Notes: a model not told the origin generated them from the letters alone. A stretch of DNA of 64,000 nt from Agrococcus sp. Marseille-P2731 (GCF_900117395.1 NZ_FPEG01000002.1:310001-374000); one strand, 5' to 3'. Counted from the first letter of the stretch, positions 32,770-41,117 are shown. Made by a program: numbers and translations.

Positions 32770-34088
32770 TGCCTGACGGCATCGAGAGCCGGAGCGTCGG
32801 CGCCGCCGACGCTCCGGCGTCGGATGCGGTCCGTCGCGTCGCGTCGCTCGAGTACGGGCGGGTGCTGGCCAGCGTGATCGGCACGGTGAACGACTGGACG
32901 ATCGCCGAGGACGCGGTGCAGGACGCGCTGGCCCGTGCACTCGATCGGTGGCCGCGAGATGGCGTCCCACGCAGCCCGGCGGCATGGGTGACGACGGTCG
33001 CGCGTCGCCGTGCCATCGATCTCGTCCGTCACGAGAGCGCCGAGCGTCGAGCCCTCGCTCGTCTCGAGCACGAGCTGCCGGACGTGTTCGATGAGGTCGC
33101 GTCGGGTGTCGCCTTTCCCCGTGGCGACGAGCGTCTGCAGCTCATCTTCACCGCATGCCATCCGGCTCTCACCCTGGAGGCGCGGGCGGCACTGACGCTG
33201 CGAACGGTGCTGAACGTGCCGGTCGACGAGCTCGCGATCCTCTTCGCGGTCTCACCGGAGACGATGCAGAAGCGGCTCGTACGGGCGCGGGCCAAGATCA
33301 AGCATGCGGGCATCGCGTACCGGGTGCCTGGACCGGCAGAGATGTCCGCCAGGAGTGAGAGCGTCTGCGAGGTGCTGTCTGGCCTGTTCACGCTCGCCTA
33401 TGCCGATCCGACGGCACGGTCCGAGGCTGCCGCGGAAGCCATCCGGCTTGCGCGGCTGTGCTGCGAGCTCTTCCCGTCCGACTCCGCTGAGTGGCTCGAG
33501 CTCAACGGTGTCCTCGCGCTGCTGCTGCTGCAGCACTCCCGCCGTGCGGCGCGGACGTCTGCCGAGGGGCTCTCGGTGCCCTTCGAGCGCCAGGACCGTG
33601 AGCTCTGGGATCAGGAGGCGGCGCATGAGGGGTTGCGAATCCTCGATGTCGCGCTCGAGCGTGCCGCACAGGCGCGCGTGCCGGGGGGACGGCACCTCGT
33701 GCGTGCCGCCATCGCTGCGGAGTACGTCCGCCCCTTCCAGATCGGCGCGTACGGAGAGATCGACCACGCACGGATCGCCAACATGTATGAGCTCCTCGAG
33801 CGGCTCGATCCCTCACCGTTCGTCACCGTGAATCGAGTCATCGCTGTCGCGAACGCAGGCCGCCCCGCCGTGGCGCTCGAGCTGCTGGAGACGGTCGCGC
33901 TCGCACTCGCCGGGCACCACCTCCTCGCGGCGGTGCGGGGCGACATGCTGCGTCGGCTCGATCGCACCGGGGAGGCTGCCGCAGCGCTGCGCACCGCCGC
34001 AGCCGCTGCGCCATCGGATCGTGAGCGGCAGTCCTATCTCCACGAGGCCGTTCTGCTCGACTCGAATGCTGCACATGCGCATCCTTGA
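32769..34088 (+). CDS. ECF42-type RNA polymerase sigma factor
   Basis: 439 aa. Sigma-2 region (about 30-100: SVIGTVNDWTIAEDAVQDALARAL, RSPAAWVTTVARRRAIDLVRHE) and sigma-4 region (about 125-180: TLRTVLNVPVDELAILFAVSPETMQKRLVRARAKIK). A long helical, TPR-like extension (about 185-439, DUF6596 plus repeats such as YELLERLDPSPFVTVNRVIAVA) takes the place of an anti-sigma factor, which is the mark of ECF42. ATG 32769 overlaps the DGPF gene stop. Targets in this family typically include DGPF genes; here the promoters for its own cluster are the obvious candidates. Confidence 0.9.
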   Translation: MPDGIESRSVGAADAPASDAVRRVASLEYGRVLASVIGTVNDWTIAEDAVQDALARALDRWPRDGVPRSPAAWVTTVARRRAIDLVRHESAERRALARLEHELPDVFDEVASGVAFPRGDERLQLIFTACHPALTLEARAALTLRTVLNVPVDELAILFAVSPETMQKRLVRARAKIKHAGIAYRVPGPAEMSARSESVCEVLSGLFTLAYADPTARSEAAAEAIRLARLCCELFPSDSAEWLELNGVLALLLLQHSRRAARTSAEGLSVPFERQDRELWDQEAAHEGLRILDVALERAAQARVPGGRHLVRAAIAAEYVRPFQIGAYGEIDHARIANMYELLERLDPSPFVTVNRVIAVANAGRPAVALELLETVALALAGHHLLAAVRGDMLRRLDRTGEAAAALRTAAAAAPSDRERQSYLHEAVLLDSNAAHAHP

Positions 34089-34881
34089 GCGAGACCTGCC
34101 CGGCTCGGTCGTGCACGCGACCGCGGCGGCCGGCGCGCTGTCGCGCGTCGTGCTGTGGCTCGGCGGCACGCCGCACACCGGCGGGCTGCTGCAACCCGTC
34201 GTCGATGCGGCGACGGCTGCGGGCCGCGACGTGATCAGCGTCGCCAGGCCCGGGTACGGAGGTGCGCTTCGACGTCCGGGTCGGAGCGTCGCAGACGCGA
34301 CGAGCCAAGTCGCCCGGCTGCTCGACGTGCTCGGCCTCGACGATGTCGTCGTCGTCGGCTTCTCGGGAGGTGGCCCCCATGCGATCGCGACCGCAGCGGC
34401 CCGCCCCAGCAGTGTGAGCCACGTGCTGACGTTCGGCTGCATCGCGCCGTTCTCCGCGGACGACGAGTGGTTCGTCGGGATGGCAGACGCCTCAGCGCTG
34501 CAAGCAGCTGCGTCAGGGCTCGCCGCTCGCACCGCCCACCCTGACACCTTCGAGCCGTCGAGCTTCGTCGACGCCGACTACGACGCGCTCGGGGGCTCGT
34601 GGCACGCCCTGGTCACCGATACCGACGCGGCGCAACGACACGGTTCGGACGGCGCCATCGACGACGACATGGCGTTCGTGCAGCCCTGGGGCTTCTCGCT
34701 CGACGACTGCGCCGCCTCGGTCGTCGTCGTCCACGGGTCGCGGGATCGAGTCATACCTGTGCAGCACGCGCACGCACTGTCAGCGGCTCTCCCGAATCCC
34801 CGCTCCGTGATCCAGGACGGCGACGGGCACGTCTCAGCCCTGCGGACACTCCACGTGCATCTGCAGGAAGTCGACCGCTGA
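34075..34881 (+). CDS. Alpha/beta hydrolase
   Basis: 268 aa. Nucleophile elbow GFSGGGP (near 97-103), Asp in VVHGSRDRVIPV and catalytic His in DGDGHVSALR give a complete triad; VVLWLGGTPHTGG holds the oxyanion loop. Substrate unknown. ATG 34075 overlaps the sigma gene by 14 bp (ATG 34066 is possible), so it is co-transcribed with the ECF42 factor. Confidence 0.85.
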   Translation: MRILERDLPGSVVHATAAAGALSRVVLWLGGTPHTGGLLQPVVDAATAAGRDVISVARPGYGGALRRPGRSVADATSQVARLLDVLGLDDVVVVGFSGGGPHAIATAAARPSSVSHVLTFGCIAPFSADDEWFVGMADASALQAAASGLAARTAHPDTFEPSSFVDADYDALGGSWHALVTDTDAAQRHGSDGAIDDDMAFVQPWGFSLDDCAASVVVVHGSRDRVIPVQHAHALSAALPNPRSVIQDGDGHVSALRTLHVHLQEVDR

Positions 34882-34931
34882 TCGCGATCGGTCGACGTCG
34901 TTCACCGCACAGCTCATCGAAAGGAAGCACC

Positions 34932-35279
34932 ATGCCCCAGTTCGCCGTCCTCATCTACGCGCAGGACTCCGCGCATGCTGTCGACGCCTCAGACGCCGAC
35001 CTCGCGGTCCCGGACGCCCACGGGCGAGCCCTCGCCGAGTCCCGTGCGCTGCGGGCCGCGTACGCGTTCACTCCACGGCATCTCGCGCGCTCGATCCGTG
35101 CAGCCGGCGTGACCGAGGGCCCGTTCCTCGACGATCGCTCCGTGGTGGCGGGCATCTATGTCATCGACGCTCCCACGTGGGACGACGCACTGATGATCGC
35201 CGGGACGAACCCACAGGTGGCGCTGGGCGGAGGCGTGGAGGTCCGCCTCATCCACAGCGGCGGGGTCGTCAAGAGCTGA
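34932..35279 (+). CDS. YciI-like DGPF-family protein (third of three)
   Basis: 115 aa. FAVLIYAQDSAHAV, ARSIRAAGVTEGPFLDDRSVVAGIYVIDAPTWDDAL and VEVRLIHSGG match the YCII fold; the motif reads EGPF instead of DGPF. AAGGAAG precedes ATG 34932. Last gene of the ECF42 cluster, 50 bp after the hydrolase. The following gap (35280-35426) shows no gene. Confidence 0.85.
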   Translation: MPQFAVLIYAQDSAHAVDASDADLAVPDAHGRALAESRALRAAYAFTPRHLARSIRAAGVTEGPFLDDRSVVAGIYVIDAPTWDDALMIAGTNPQVALGGGVEVRLIHSGGVVKS

Positions 35280-35426
35280 CGAGCTCGCCGCACAGTCGCG
35301 CCGTCAGGCCCGATCTGATCGCTGGCGCTGGCATGCCGCACTGCCCTGCCCAGTGGCCGAGCGCTGCAGCGGCGTTGCCGTAGATCTGTCGAAGCAGCCC
35401 TCGCCTTCAAGCGCTTGGGCGCCTGC

Positions 35427-35792
35427 TCAGTCCTCGCGAAGCCAGTCGGCGACCTCTGCTCTCGCCGAGAATCCAGCCGCCACGTACGTTGCGATCGCGC
35501 CGACGTTCGCGCTCTCGGCGCAGACGATCGCGCTCGACGCCCCGAGTTCGCGGAGGGCAGCTGCAGCTCCACGGGTCACCGTTGTCCCATGTCCGTGGCC
35601 GCGGTGATCTTGATGGACCCCCATCGGCTCCAGAAGTCCCGGACGCCCTTCCCCGGCCGACCAGACGGCGGCGATGGCGACGACGTCGCCGTCTCCCTCC
35701 TCGACGTTGAGGATCCGCGCCGAGCCGAAGAGCGGGCTCGCCGCGACGCTCTCCCAGCCACTGACGAAGGTGCGCACGTCTTCCTCCGACAT
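35427..35792 (-). CDS. GNAT acetyltransferase, apparently lacking its amino-terminal part
   Basis: 121 aa. The acetyl-CoA loop (HQDHRGHGHGTTVTRGAAAAL) and the last GNAT strands (CAESANVGAIATYVAAGFSARA) are intact, but only about 30 residues precede the central sheet. The frame upstream of ATG 35792 is open for about 17 codons to a TGA with no usable start. It may be a truncated remnant or a short but working enzyme. Confidence 0.6.
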   Translation of the reverse strand: MSEEDVRTFVSGWESVAASPLFGSARILNVEEGDGDVVAIAAVWSAGEGRPGLLEPMGVHQDHRGHGHGTTVTRGAAAALRELGASSAIVCAESANVGAIATYVAAGFSARAEVADWLRED

Positions 35793-35896
35793 CGGCGTGC
35801 CGCAACGTATCAGACCGTCGCACCGCGGCTCGCCGGATCGCGCTCAAGCGCGCGCATCACCTCTGGTCGCCTCAGGGAGGCCGGGTCCTGGAGTGG

Positions 35897-37051
35897 CTAC
35901 GGTGCGACACCGACCGGGTTGCCGGTCAACTCGATCGCCGCGAGCGGAGCCGCGACCGGACCGGACTCGCGCTCCGCGAGGTATGCGGTGGCCGCCTCGA
36001 CCGAGTCGAATCCGGTGGCCCATGGCACGCCTTCTACATCACCGAGGAGGTGCATGCGCACCCAGCCGCCGCCGGAGGCGATGGCGGGCACCGGCTGCTG
36101 GCCAGGCTCCGGGTCGGAGAGCGCGACGATCGCGTAGATCGCGTCGCCGTGCCGCTCCCACCAGCCGACGCCGGAGTGCCCGCCGGCATCGATCGTCCAC
36201 TGCCACACCACGCCGAACTCCTCAGCGGGCGAGCTAGGAGGCGGGAGGCCGTCGACGTAGCGCAATCGCGAGACGCCATCGGGGTTCGCGAACGTCAGGT
36301 CGTTGACCCAGGTGCCGTCGACGCCGGGCGCCGACGCGTCGGTCGAGACCGACCATCCTCCGGGAAGACCCACGACTGCGGTGCCATTGGCAGTCGGCCA
36401 GTCGAGCGGAGCCAGGGGGGCATCCGGGGCGATCGGTTCGAAGGTCTCGATGATGTCCAGAGCCAGGTCGGCCTCGTCGCCGCCGAGGAACGCGACTGCG
36501 GCAGCCTCCGCATCGTCGCCGACGAAGGACCGCGTGAAGTCGAGCCTGTACGTGATCGCGTCGGCCCCGGTGCCGGAGACGACAGGCTGGGACGGCGATG
36601 TCCCGCCGCGCGTCAGGGCGAGGATCCCGTACCAATACTCTGGACGGAAGCCGGTGGCCGGATCGCGGACGAGCAACGCCGTCGCCGCCAGACCTGGTGC
36701 GAACTGGCGCTCTTCGACCGTGCACGTGTGCTCGCCACGGAACGGCGCGTCGTGCCCCTGGCCCTCGAACGCCGCCGCCTCCGAGACGGGGTACTCGAGG
36801 AAGTCGCCGTAAGCGTCCTCGAGCGAGATCGACGCGGGATTGCCGCCGGGGTATGGAATCGTCGGCGGCACCAAGAAGCTGGAGTGATCGTTCGGCACCG
36901 GGATCCAGGTGTCCACATCACCGCCGTCGCCGTCCGCGGTCGAGGGCGCTGGCTGCGCGCACGCGACGCCCTGGTACGGCGAGCACCCGCTCAGCGTCGC
37001 CGCGACCACCGATACGAGGGCTGCCATGCCGCCAATGCTTCGCCAGCGCAT
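35897..37051 (-). CDS. Lipoprotein of unknown function
   Basis: 384 aa. Lipoprotein signal with lipobox LSGC near residue 22, then a soluble extracytoplasmic part with no family I recognise. It is rich in Trp, Gly and Asp (VDTWIPVPNDHSSFLVPP, RPEYWYGILALTRGG, WQWTIDAGGHSGVGWWERHGDA). The DIIETFEPIAPDAPLAPLDW and VSTDASAPGVDGTWVNDLTF segments could be two related halves. GAGGGGG precedes ATG 37051. Confidence 0.8.
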   Translation of the reverse strand: MRWRSIGGMAALVSVVAATLSGCSPYQGVACAQPAPSTADGDGGDVDTWIPVPNDHSSFLVPPTIPYPGGNPASISLEDAYGDFLEYPVSEAAAFEGQGHDAPFRGEHTCTVEERQFAPGLAATALLVRDPATGFRPEYWYGILALTRGGTSPSQPVVSGTGADAITYRLDFTRSFVGDDAEAAAVAFLGGDEADLALDIIETFEPIAPDAPLAPLDWPTANGTAVVGLPGGWSVSTDASAPGVDGTWVNDLTFANPDGVSRLRYVDGLPPPSSPAEEFGVVWQWTIDAGGHSGVGWWERHGDAIYAIVALSDPEPGQQPVPAIASGGGWVRMHLLGDVEGVPWATGFDSVEAATAYLAERESGPVAAPLAAIELTGNPVGVAP

Positions 37052-37174
37052 CGTGCCCCCTCGCTGCCTCACGCTAGTCGGCTTGCCGCTGTCAGTGGCG
37101 CGTTCCGGCCCAGAGGTCGGGCGGCGACTAGGGAATCGATGCTGCGAGAGAGGGGCTGCCTGCAATGATCCGAC

Positions 37175-37188
37175 ATAATGTGCATTAT
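37175..37188. promoter_or_regulatory. 14-bp palindrome in the gap between two lipoprotein genes
   Basis: ATAATG/CATTAT with TG at the centre, AT-rich in a GC-rich genome. It may be an operator for the lipoprotein gene at 37051, whose start is about 125 bp away, or chance. Confidence 0.3.
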
Positions 37189-37191
37189 CGG

Positions 37192-37214
37192 CGCTTCGCA
37201 TCGAAGGCGAAGCG
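37192..37214 (-). terminator. 8-bp hairpin after the 150-aa lipoprotein gene
   Basis: Arms CGCTTCGC (37192-37199) and GCGAAGCG (37207-37214), loop 7 nt, beginning 7 bp beyond the stop of the minus-strand lipoprotein gene. No T-run. Confidence 0.45.
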
Positions 37215-37221
37215 GGCCTGC

Positions 37222-37674
37222 TCAGCGTGCGGCTGCAACCTCGACGGGCAGTGCTGCGGTGCCGATCAGGATCGATGCCGCACCAGCTGCAGCGTCAGCA
37301 GGCACCGTGATGTCGACGGTGAACGGACTTCCGTCAGTCGGTTGCACGACGTCGATGACCGTTCGACGATCACCCTGGACCCAGACCACATCGAAGGCGT
37401 CGACGGGCTCGTCGTTCGCGTTATCGGTCATTCGCGGCGTGTCTGCGCAGAACGGTGCGAGGTTCTCGATCGTGAGCTCGACCCGCTCGCCGGGTCGGAG
37501 CGGCGCATTCGACGCCGGGCCGGCGATCACCGGCGCGGCGCAGGCCTGGTCGCTCGCTGCGGTGGCTGCGGGCTCGGGCGTCCCTGCAGACTGCGCTGCG
37601 CATCCTGCCAGCACGACGGCCCCGCCGAGGAGCAGCAGGATCCGGAGCGACGGTCGCTGCGCATCACGTGTCAT
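37222..37674 (-). CDS. Small lipoprotein downstream of a MarR gene
   Basis: 150 aa. MTRDAQRPSLRILLLLGGAVVLAGC is a lipoprotein signal (lipobox LAGC); the mature part (about 30-150) is an immunoglobulin-like beta domain by appearance (RPGERVELTIENLAPFC, DVVWVQGDRRTVIDVVQ, VDITVPADAAAGAASILIG). No family recognised. It starts 19 bp after the MarR gene stop and is probably co-transcribed. Confidence 0.75.
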   Translation of the reverse strand: MTRDAQRPSLRILLLLGGAVVLAGCAAQSAGTPEPAATAASDQACAAPVIAGPASNAPLRPGERVELTIENLAPFCADTPRMTDNANDEPVDAFDVVWVQGDRRTVIDVVQPTDGSPFTVDITVPADAAAGAASILIGTAALPVEVAAAR

Positions 37675-37693
37675 GATCGCGACGCCTCGGCGG

Positions 37694-38230
37694 TCAGTCC
37701 GCTCGGATCGGCGCCATGACGGGCGCCTCATGCTCGTCGACCTGCTCGACCGCCACGACCATCCGCTCGAAGAAGTTCGCCACCGTGCGCCGCGCATCGT
37801 CGTCCAGTCCGTCGACGACGTCGATCATCCGGCGATGCATCGCCCCGAGCGTGGCGCGCACCTCATCATCGGTGTCCACGGTCGGCACGACCACCGTCGC
37901 GCGCCGGTCATCCGGATGCGCTTCGCGGCGGACGTGGCCGCTGCGCACGAGCCGGTCGACGAGCGCCGTCACCGACGGCGATGCGAGTCCGAGGGCTGTT
38001 CCCAGGTCTCGCTGTCGCAGCAGCTCGCCGTTGCGCTGCGACTGCAGCAGCAGCCGCAGCGCCAGCAGATCCGTCTCACCCATGCCCATCGACGAGCGCG
38101 TGCGAGCGCGCATCGCTGCTTCGGCCGTGCGGTACCGACGCAGCTGGTTGAGCACGTCGACACTGGTCGGCACCTCGTGCTCGGGGTACCAGTAGCCAGA
38201 GGCCGCCCTCGATCGGTCGTCCTCGGTCAT
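37694..38230 (-). CDS. MarR-family transcriptional regulator
   Basis: 178 aa. Winged helix at about 50-125: ETDLLALRLLLQSQRNGELLRQRDLGTALGLASPSVTALVDRLVRSGHVRRE, then the wing HPDDRRATVVV. MarR proteins form dimers and usually repress their own and the divergent promoter until a ligand binds. GGGGAGGG precedes ATG 38230. The divergent partner is the 94-aa gene; the 117-bp gap holds repeated TTCGATCG sites. Confidence 0.9.
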   Translation of the reverse strand: MTEDDRSRAASGYWYPEHEVPTSVDVLNQLRRYRTAEAAMRARTRSSMGMGETDLLALRLLLQSQRNGELLRQRDLGTALGLASPSVTALVDRLVRSGHVRREAHPDDRRATVVVPTVDTDDEVRATLGAMHRRMIDVVDGLDDDARRTVANFFERMVVAVEQVDEHEAPVMAPIRAD

Positions 38231-38282
38231 GGTGCCCTCCCCTCGGCAGTCGGTGCTCGGGATCTTCTCAGGTTCCGTTCAG

Positions 38283-38288
38283 AGCATA
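38283..38288 (-). promoter_or_regulatory. -10 hexamer TATGCT for the marR gene
   Basis: Minus-strand TATGCT, transcription near 38276, leader about 46 nt. Confidence 0.4.
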
Positions 38289-38291
38289 CCG

Positions 38292-38315
38292 TTCGATCGT
38301 GATACATTTCGATCG
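38292..38315. promoter_or_regulatory. Paired TTCGATCG sites, candidate MarR operator
   Basis: TTCGATCG occurs at 38292-38299 and 38308-38315, 16 bp apart, on either side of a plus-strand TACATT -10 (38303-38308). ATTT at 38306-38309 and AAAT at 38322-38325 form a further dyad around the second copy. Placement between divergent -10 elements suits a MarR dimer site. Confidence 0.4.
38303..38308 (+). promoter_or_regulatory. -10 hexamer TACATT for the 94-aa gene
   Basis: Plus-strand TACATT, transcription near 38315, leader about 33 nt with GAGGAAG before ATG 38348. Confidence 0.4.
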
Positions 38316-38347
38316 ACGAACTAAATGAACGAGACGAGGAAGCTGAG

Positions 38348-38632
38348 ATGACTGACACGCTGGCACCGATCCGCACGCAGAACGCTTCCGACGCCCTCAC
38401 CGCCCTCACCGTCCGCACCACCCAGCACGACGTGGTCACCGCTCCGCATGGCCTCACCTGGGCTTCGCCGGGCAACGGTCTCTGGGTCGCCAGCCGGCAC
38501 GACGAGACGGGAACGACGTTCCTCGGCTTCGTCGAGGAGAGCCTCGAGGAGTACCTCGCGGTCGACGGCGCAGGCGTCTCGCTGGGCCGCTTCCCCGACC
38601 TGCGCAGCGCTCAGGCCGCCTTCTCCGGCTGA
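38348..38632 (+). CDS. Small protein of unknown function facing marR
   Basis: 94 aa, soluble, two parts: a Thr-rich amino end and a compact domain with LTWASPGNGLWVASRHDETGTTFLGFVEESLEEYLAV and GRFPDLRSAQAAF. It could be a one-domain beta-rich protein; I do not recognise a family. GAGGAAG lies before ATG 38348. Likely the main target of the MarR regulator. Confidence 0.65.
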   Translation: MTDTLAPIRTQNASDALTALTVRTTQHDVVTAPHGLTWASPGNGLWVASRHDETGTTFLGFVEESLEEYLAVDGAGVSLGRFPDLRSAQAAFSG

Positions 38633-38693
38633 CGCCGACGACCGCTCCCCCGCGCGTGCGCCGGGTGCTCGAGGTCGAGCGGGTCCGCCGGGA

Positions 38694-39761
38694 TCAGGCG
38701 AGCGCGGCCAGCAGGTCCTCGGCGAGATCGTCGATGTGCTCGATGCCGACCGAGAGCCTGATGAGGCCCTCGGGAATCGTCGGCGCCTCTGTCGCCCAGC
38801 GTCGGCGACGCTCGAGGAGCGACTCGACGCCGCCGAGGCTCGTCGCGGGGATCCAGACGCGCACGCGCTCGACGACGCGGTCGGCCGCGGCAGCATCGGC
38901 GAGCACGATCGCGAGCACGGTGCCGAAGCCGGGGTCGCGCACCTCGAGCACACCCGGTGCATCCGCCAGCCTGCGCGCCAGTTCGCGCGCGTTCGACGCG
39001 GCGCGCTCGAGTCGCACCGAGAGCGTGCGCAGACCGCGGAGCGCCAGGAAGGCCTCCATCGGCCCGGGGATCGCTCCGTGCAGACCGCGGTGGTGGCGGA
39101 GGCGTTCTGCCACCTCGGGCGCGCGCGCGACGACGGCGCCCAGCACGACGTCGCTGTGACCAGCGATGAGCTTGGTGGCGGAGTGGACGACGAGGTCGGC
39201 GCCGAGCTCGAGCGGCCGCTGCAGCAGCGGCGACGCGAACGTGTTGTCGACGACGCTCATGACGCCCGCAGCCCGTGCGGCGGCGGTCAGGCGCGCGATG
39301 TCGGCCACCTCGAGGGCCGGGTTCGTAGGTGACTCGAGCCAGACCATCGCGGCGCCCGGCAGCGCCGCCTCGACCGCGTCGGCATCGGCGACATCCACCC
39401 GCCGCACCTCGTAGCGACCGGAGCGCGCGCCATCGTCGAGCAGCGCGAGCGTGTGCTGATAGGAGTGCCGCGCCACCACGACCGCTCCCCCGCTCGGCAC
39501 CAGGTGCATGACGGCGCTCACCGCGGCCATGCCGCTCGCGAACGAGATGCACTCGCCGCCCTCGAGGCTGCCGATGGCCTCCTCGAGCGCCGTCCAGGTC
39601 GGGTTGCCGTACCGCGCGTACTCGAGGTCGCCGCCGGCGACGAAGGCGCTGGCGAAGGTCACGGGCTCGTTGAGCGGCGCGCCCGGCTCGTGCTGCGGGC
39701 GGCCCGCCTTGACGAGCACGGTCTCGGGACGCGGCGTCGCGAAGCTCCAGGTGTCAGACAT
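38694..39761 (-). CDS. Trans-sulfuration (Cys/Met metabolism) PLP enzyme
   Basis: 355 aa. Fold type I PLP enzyme of the cystathionine gamma-synthase group: YARYGNPTWTALEEAIGSLEGGE, SFASGMAAVSAV, SYQHTLALLDDG, the Asp of VVDNTF and the PLP lysine in VVHSATKLIAGHSDVV. C-terminal half WIPATSLGGVESLLERR is typical. It could be cystathionine gamma-synthase, gamma-lyase or methionine gamma-lyase; context does not decide. The stop lies in a 62-bp gap with the convergent 94-aa gene. Confidence 0.85.
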   Translation of the reverse strand: MSDTWSFATPRPETVLVKAGRPQHEPGAPLNEPVTFASAFVAGGDLEYARYGNPTWTALEEAIGSLEGGECISFASGMAAVSAVMHLVPSGGAVVVARHSYQHTLALLDDGARSGRYEVRRVDVADADAVEAALPGAAMVWLESPTNPALEVADIARLTAAARAAGVMSVVDNTFASPLLQRPLELGADLVVHSATKLIAGHSDVVLGAVVARAPEVAERLRHHRGLHGAIPGPMEAFLALRGLRTLSVRLERAASNARELARRLADAPGVLEVRDPGFGTVLAIVLADAAAADRVVERVRVWIPATSLGGVESLLERRRRWATEAPTIPEGLIRLSVGIEHIDDLAEDLLAALA

Positions 39762-39928
39762 GCTCACATCTTGGCACCGTCGCCATGGAGCAGCGGGCAC
39801 GGCGGGCAGCGTTCGCCGGGTCTGGGATGCGGCAGTGCAGCTCGGCGCGCACAGCGCGCCGGCGCTTGGTCGGCTGCGCGACCCGGACGAGCCTGCATGG
39901 CGTGCTCACCCCGCAGACGGGTGTGGGT

Positions 39929-39947
39929 GGCGATGCGTAGCATCGCC
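39929..39947. promoter_or_regulatory. 8-bp inverted repeat over the -10 of the AlkZ-like gene
   Basis: GGCGATGC (39929-39936) and GCATCGCC (39940-39947), loop GTA. It spans the predicted -10, so it would act as an operator in DNA and not as an mRNA hairpin. The rest of the gap 39762-39928 shows nothing I can name. Confidence 0.35.
39938..39943 (+). promoter_or_regulatory. -10 hexamer TAGCAT, leaderless AlkZ-like transcript
   Basis: TAGCAT ends 6 nt before ATG 39950, with no SD in between. Confidence 0.45.
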
Positions 39948-39949
39948 GC

Positions 39950-41071
39950 ATGACAGGCAGCGAGGTCCGCACGCTCAGTGTCGAGGAGGCGCGGCGCATC
40001 GCCGTGCGGGCGCAGCTGCTGGATGCGCCGAGCACTGCGAGGGAGACGCACGACCTGCCCGACGTGATCGAGCAGCTGACGCTCCTGGCGCTGAACCCGA
40101 CCGACATCGTCGCCCCGTCGGCCGAGCACATCGCGCACACGCGCGTCCCGAGCCTGTCGTTCGGCGACGTGCGCGAGGCGGTCGAGCTCGACCGCAGCGT
40201 CGTCGAGCACCTCGGTCCGCATCGGCACCCGATGGAGGCTTGGGCCATCGGCCTGCGCGCCACGCGCGACCTGCCCTGGCTGTGCGCGATCGGGCGCGAC
40301 CCGACGTCGATCCACGAGAGCGCGCGAACGTGGCTGGAGGCGAACGGTGCGTTCCGCGATCGCGTGCTCGAGCAGCTGCGAGAGGAGGGGCCGCTCCCCC
40401 AGGCTGAGATCGACGATGCCGCCGAGGTGCCCTATCGCTCCAGCGGCTGGAACACCGACCGCAACGTCGCGATGATGCTCGAGCTGCTGCAGATCCGCGG
40501 GGAGGCGACGGTCGCCGAGCGGCGCGGCACCATGCGCCTCTGGGATCTCGCCGAGCGGGTGCTCCCGCCACTCGATGGCGCTGGCGGGCAGCCCAGCCTC
40601 GACGGCGCGTGGGCCACCTGGCGGCGTCGCTGGCTGCGCTCCTGCGGCATCGCCCGCGCGACGCACCTGGGCGCCGAGGGCGAGGCAGTGCGCATCGAGG
40701 GCGTGCGCGGCGAGTGGCGGCTCGATCCGAGCGCGACCGCCGAGGGCTTCTCCGGTCGCGTGGTGCTGCTGTCGCCCCTCGACCGGCTGGTCGCCGACCG
40801 CAAGCGCATGGCGCAGCTGTGGGCGTTCGACTACGCGCTCGAGCAGTACACCCCGGTCGCCAAGCGCCGCTGGGGCGCGTTCGCGCTGCCCATCCTCGAC
40901 GGCGACCGGCTCGTCGGCAAGGTCGACGCGAAGGCCGACCGCGAAGCGGGGGTGCTGCGCGTCCACCGCATCCACTGGGACGCACCGCCGAGCGCGCGAC
41001 TCGCCGACGCCGTCGGCGATGAGATCGCGAGGCTCGCCTCCTTCCTGACGTTGCGCCCGTCGATGCCCTGA
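39950..41071 (+). CDS. Winged-helix DNA glycosylase of the AlkZ/YcaQ family (HTH_42)
   Basis: 373 aa. LSVEEARRIAVRAQLLDAP, LQIDPTDIVAPSAEHI-like region, RHPMEAWAIGLRATRDLPWL, WNTDRNVAMMLELLQIRGEATVAERRG and LLSPLDRLVADRKRMAQLWAFDYALEQYTP follow the crosslink-repair DNA glycosylase-like family. Members flip and excise alkylated or crosslinked bases; whether this one has the needed catalytic pair I cannot confirm. The VAKRRWGAFALPILDGDRLVGKVDAKAD end is the conserved beta-barrel. Confidence 0.75.
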   Translation: MTGSEVRTLSVEEARRIAVRAQLLDAPSTARETHDLPDVIEQLTLLALNPTDIVAPSAEHIAHTRVPSLSFGDVREAVELDRSVVEHLGPHRHPMEAWAIGLRATRDLPWLCAIGRDPTSIHESARTWLEANGAFRDRVLEQLREEGPLPQAEIDDAAEVPYRSSGWNTDRNVAMMLELLQIRGEATVAERRGTMRLWDLAERVLPPLDGAGGQPSLDGAWATWRRRWLRSCGIARATHLGAEGEAVRIEGVRGEWRLDPSATAEGFSGRVVLLSPLDRLVADRKRMAQLWAFDYALEQYTPVAKRRWGAFALPILDGDRLVGKVDAKADREAGVLRVHRIHWDAPPSARLADAVGDEIARLASFLTLRPSMP

Positions 41072-41105
41072 GGGCAGCGCCGCGGCGCTGAGCTGCGCGC
41101 CGCAC

Positions 41106-41111
41106 TAGGTT
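41106..41111 (+). promoter_or_regulatory. -10 hexamer TAGGTT, leaderless lipid kinase transcript
   Basis: TAGGTT ends 6 nt before GTG 41118; no SD is present, so this fixes both promoter and start. Confidence 0.5.
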
Positions 41112-41117
41112 TGCCCC

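Noticed and set aside
34021-34075. Longer start for the alpha/beta hydrolase inside the sigma gene
   Set aside because: The extra residues (Ser/Thr/Arg) are not family-like; ATG 34075 or 34066 is sufficient.
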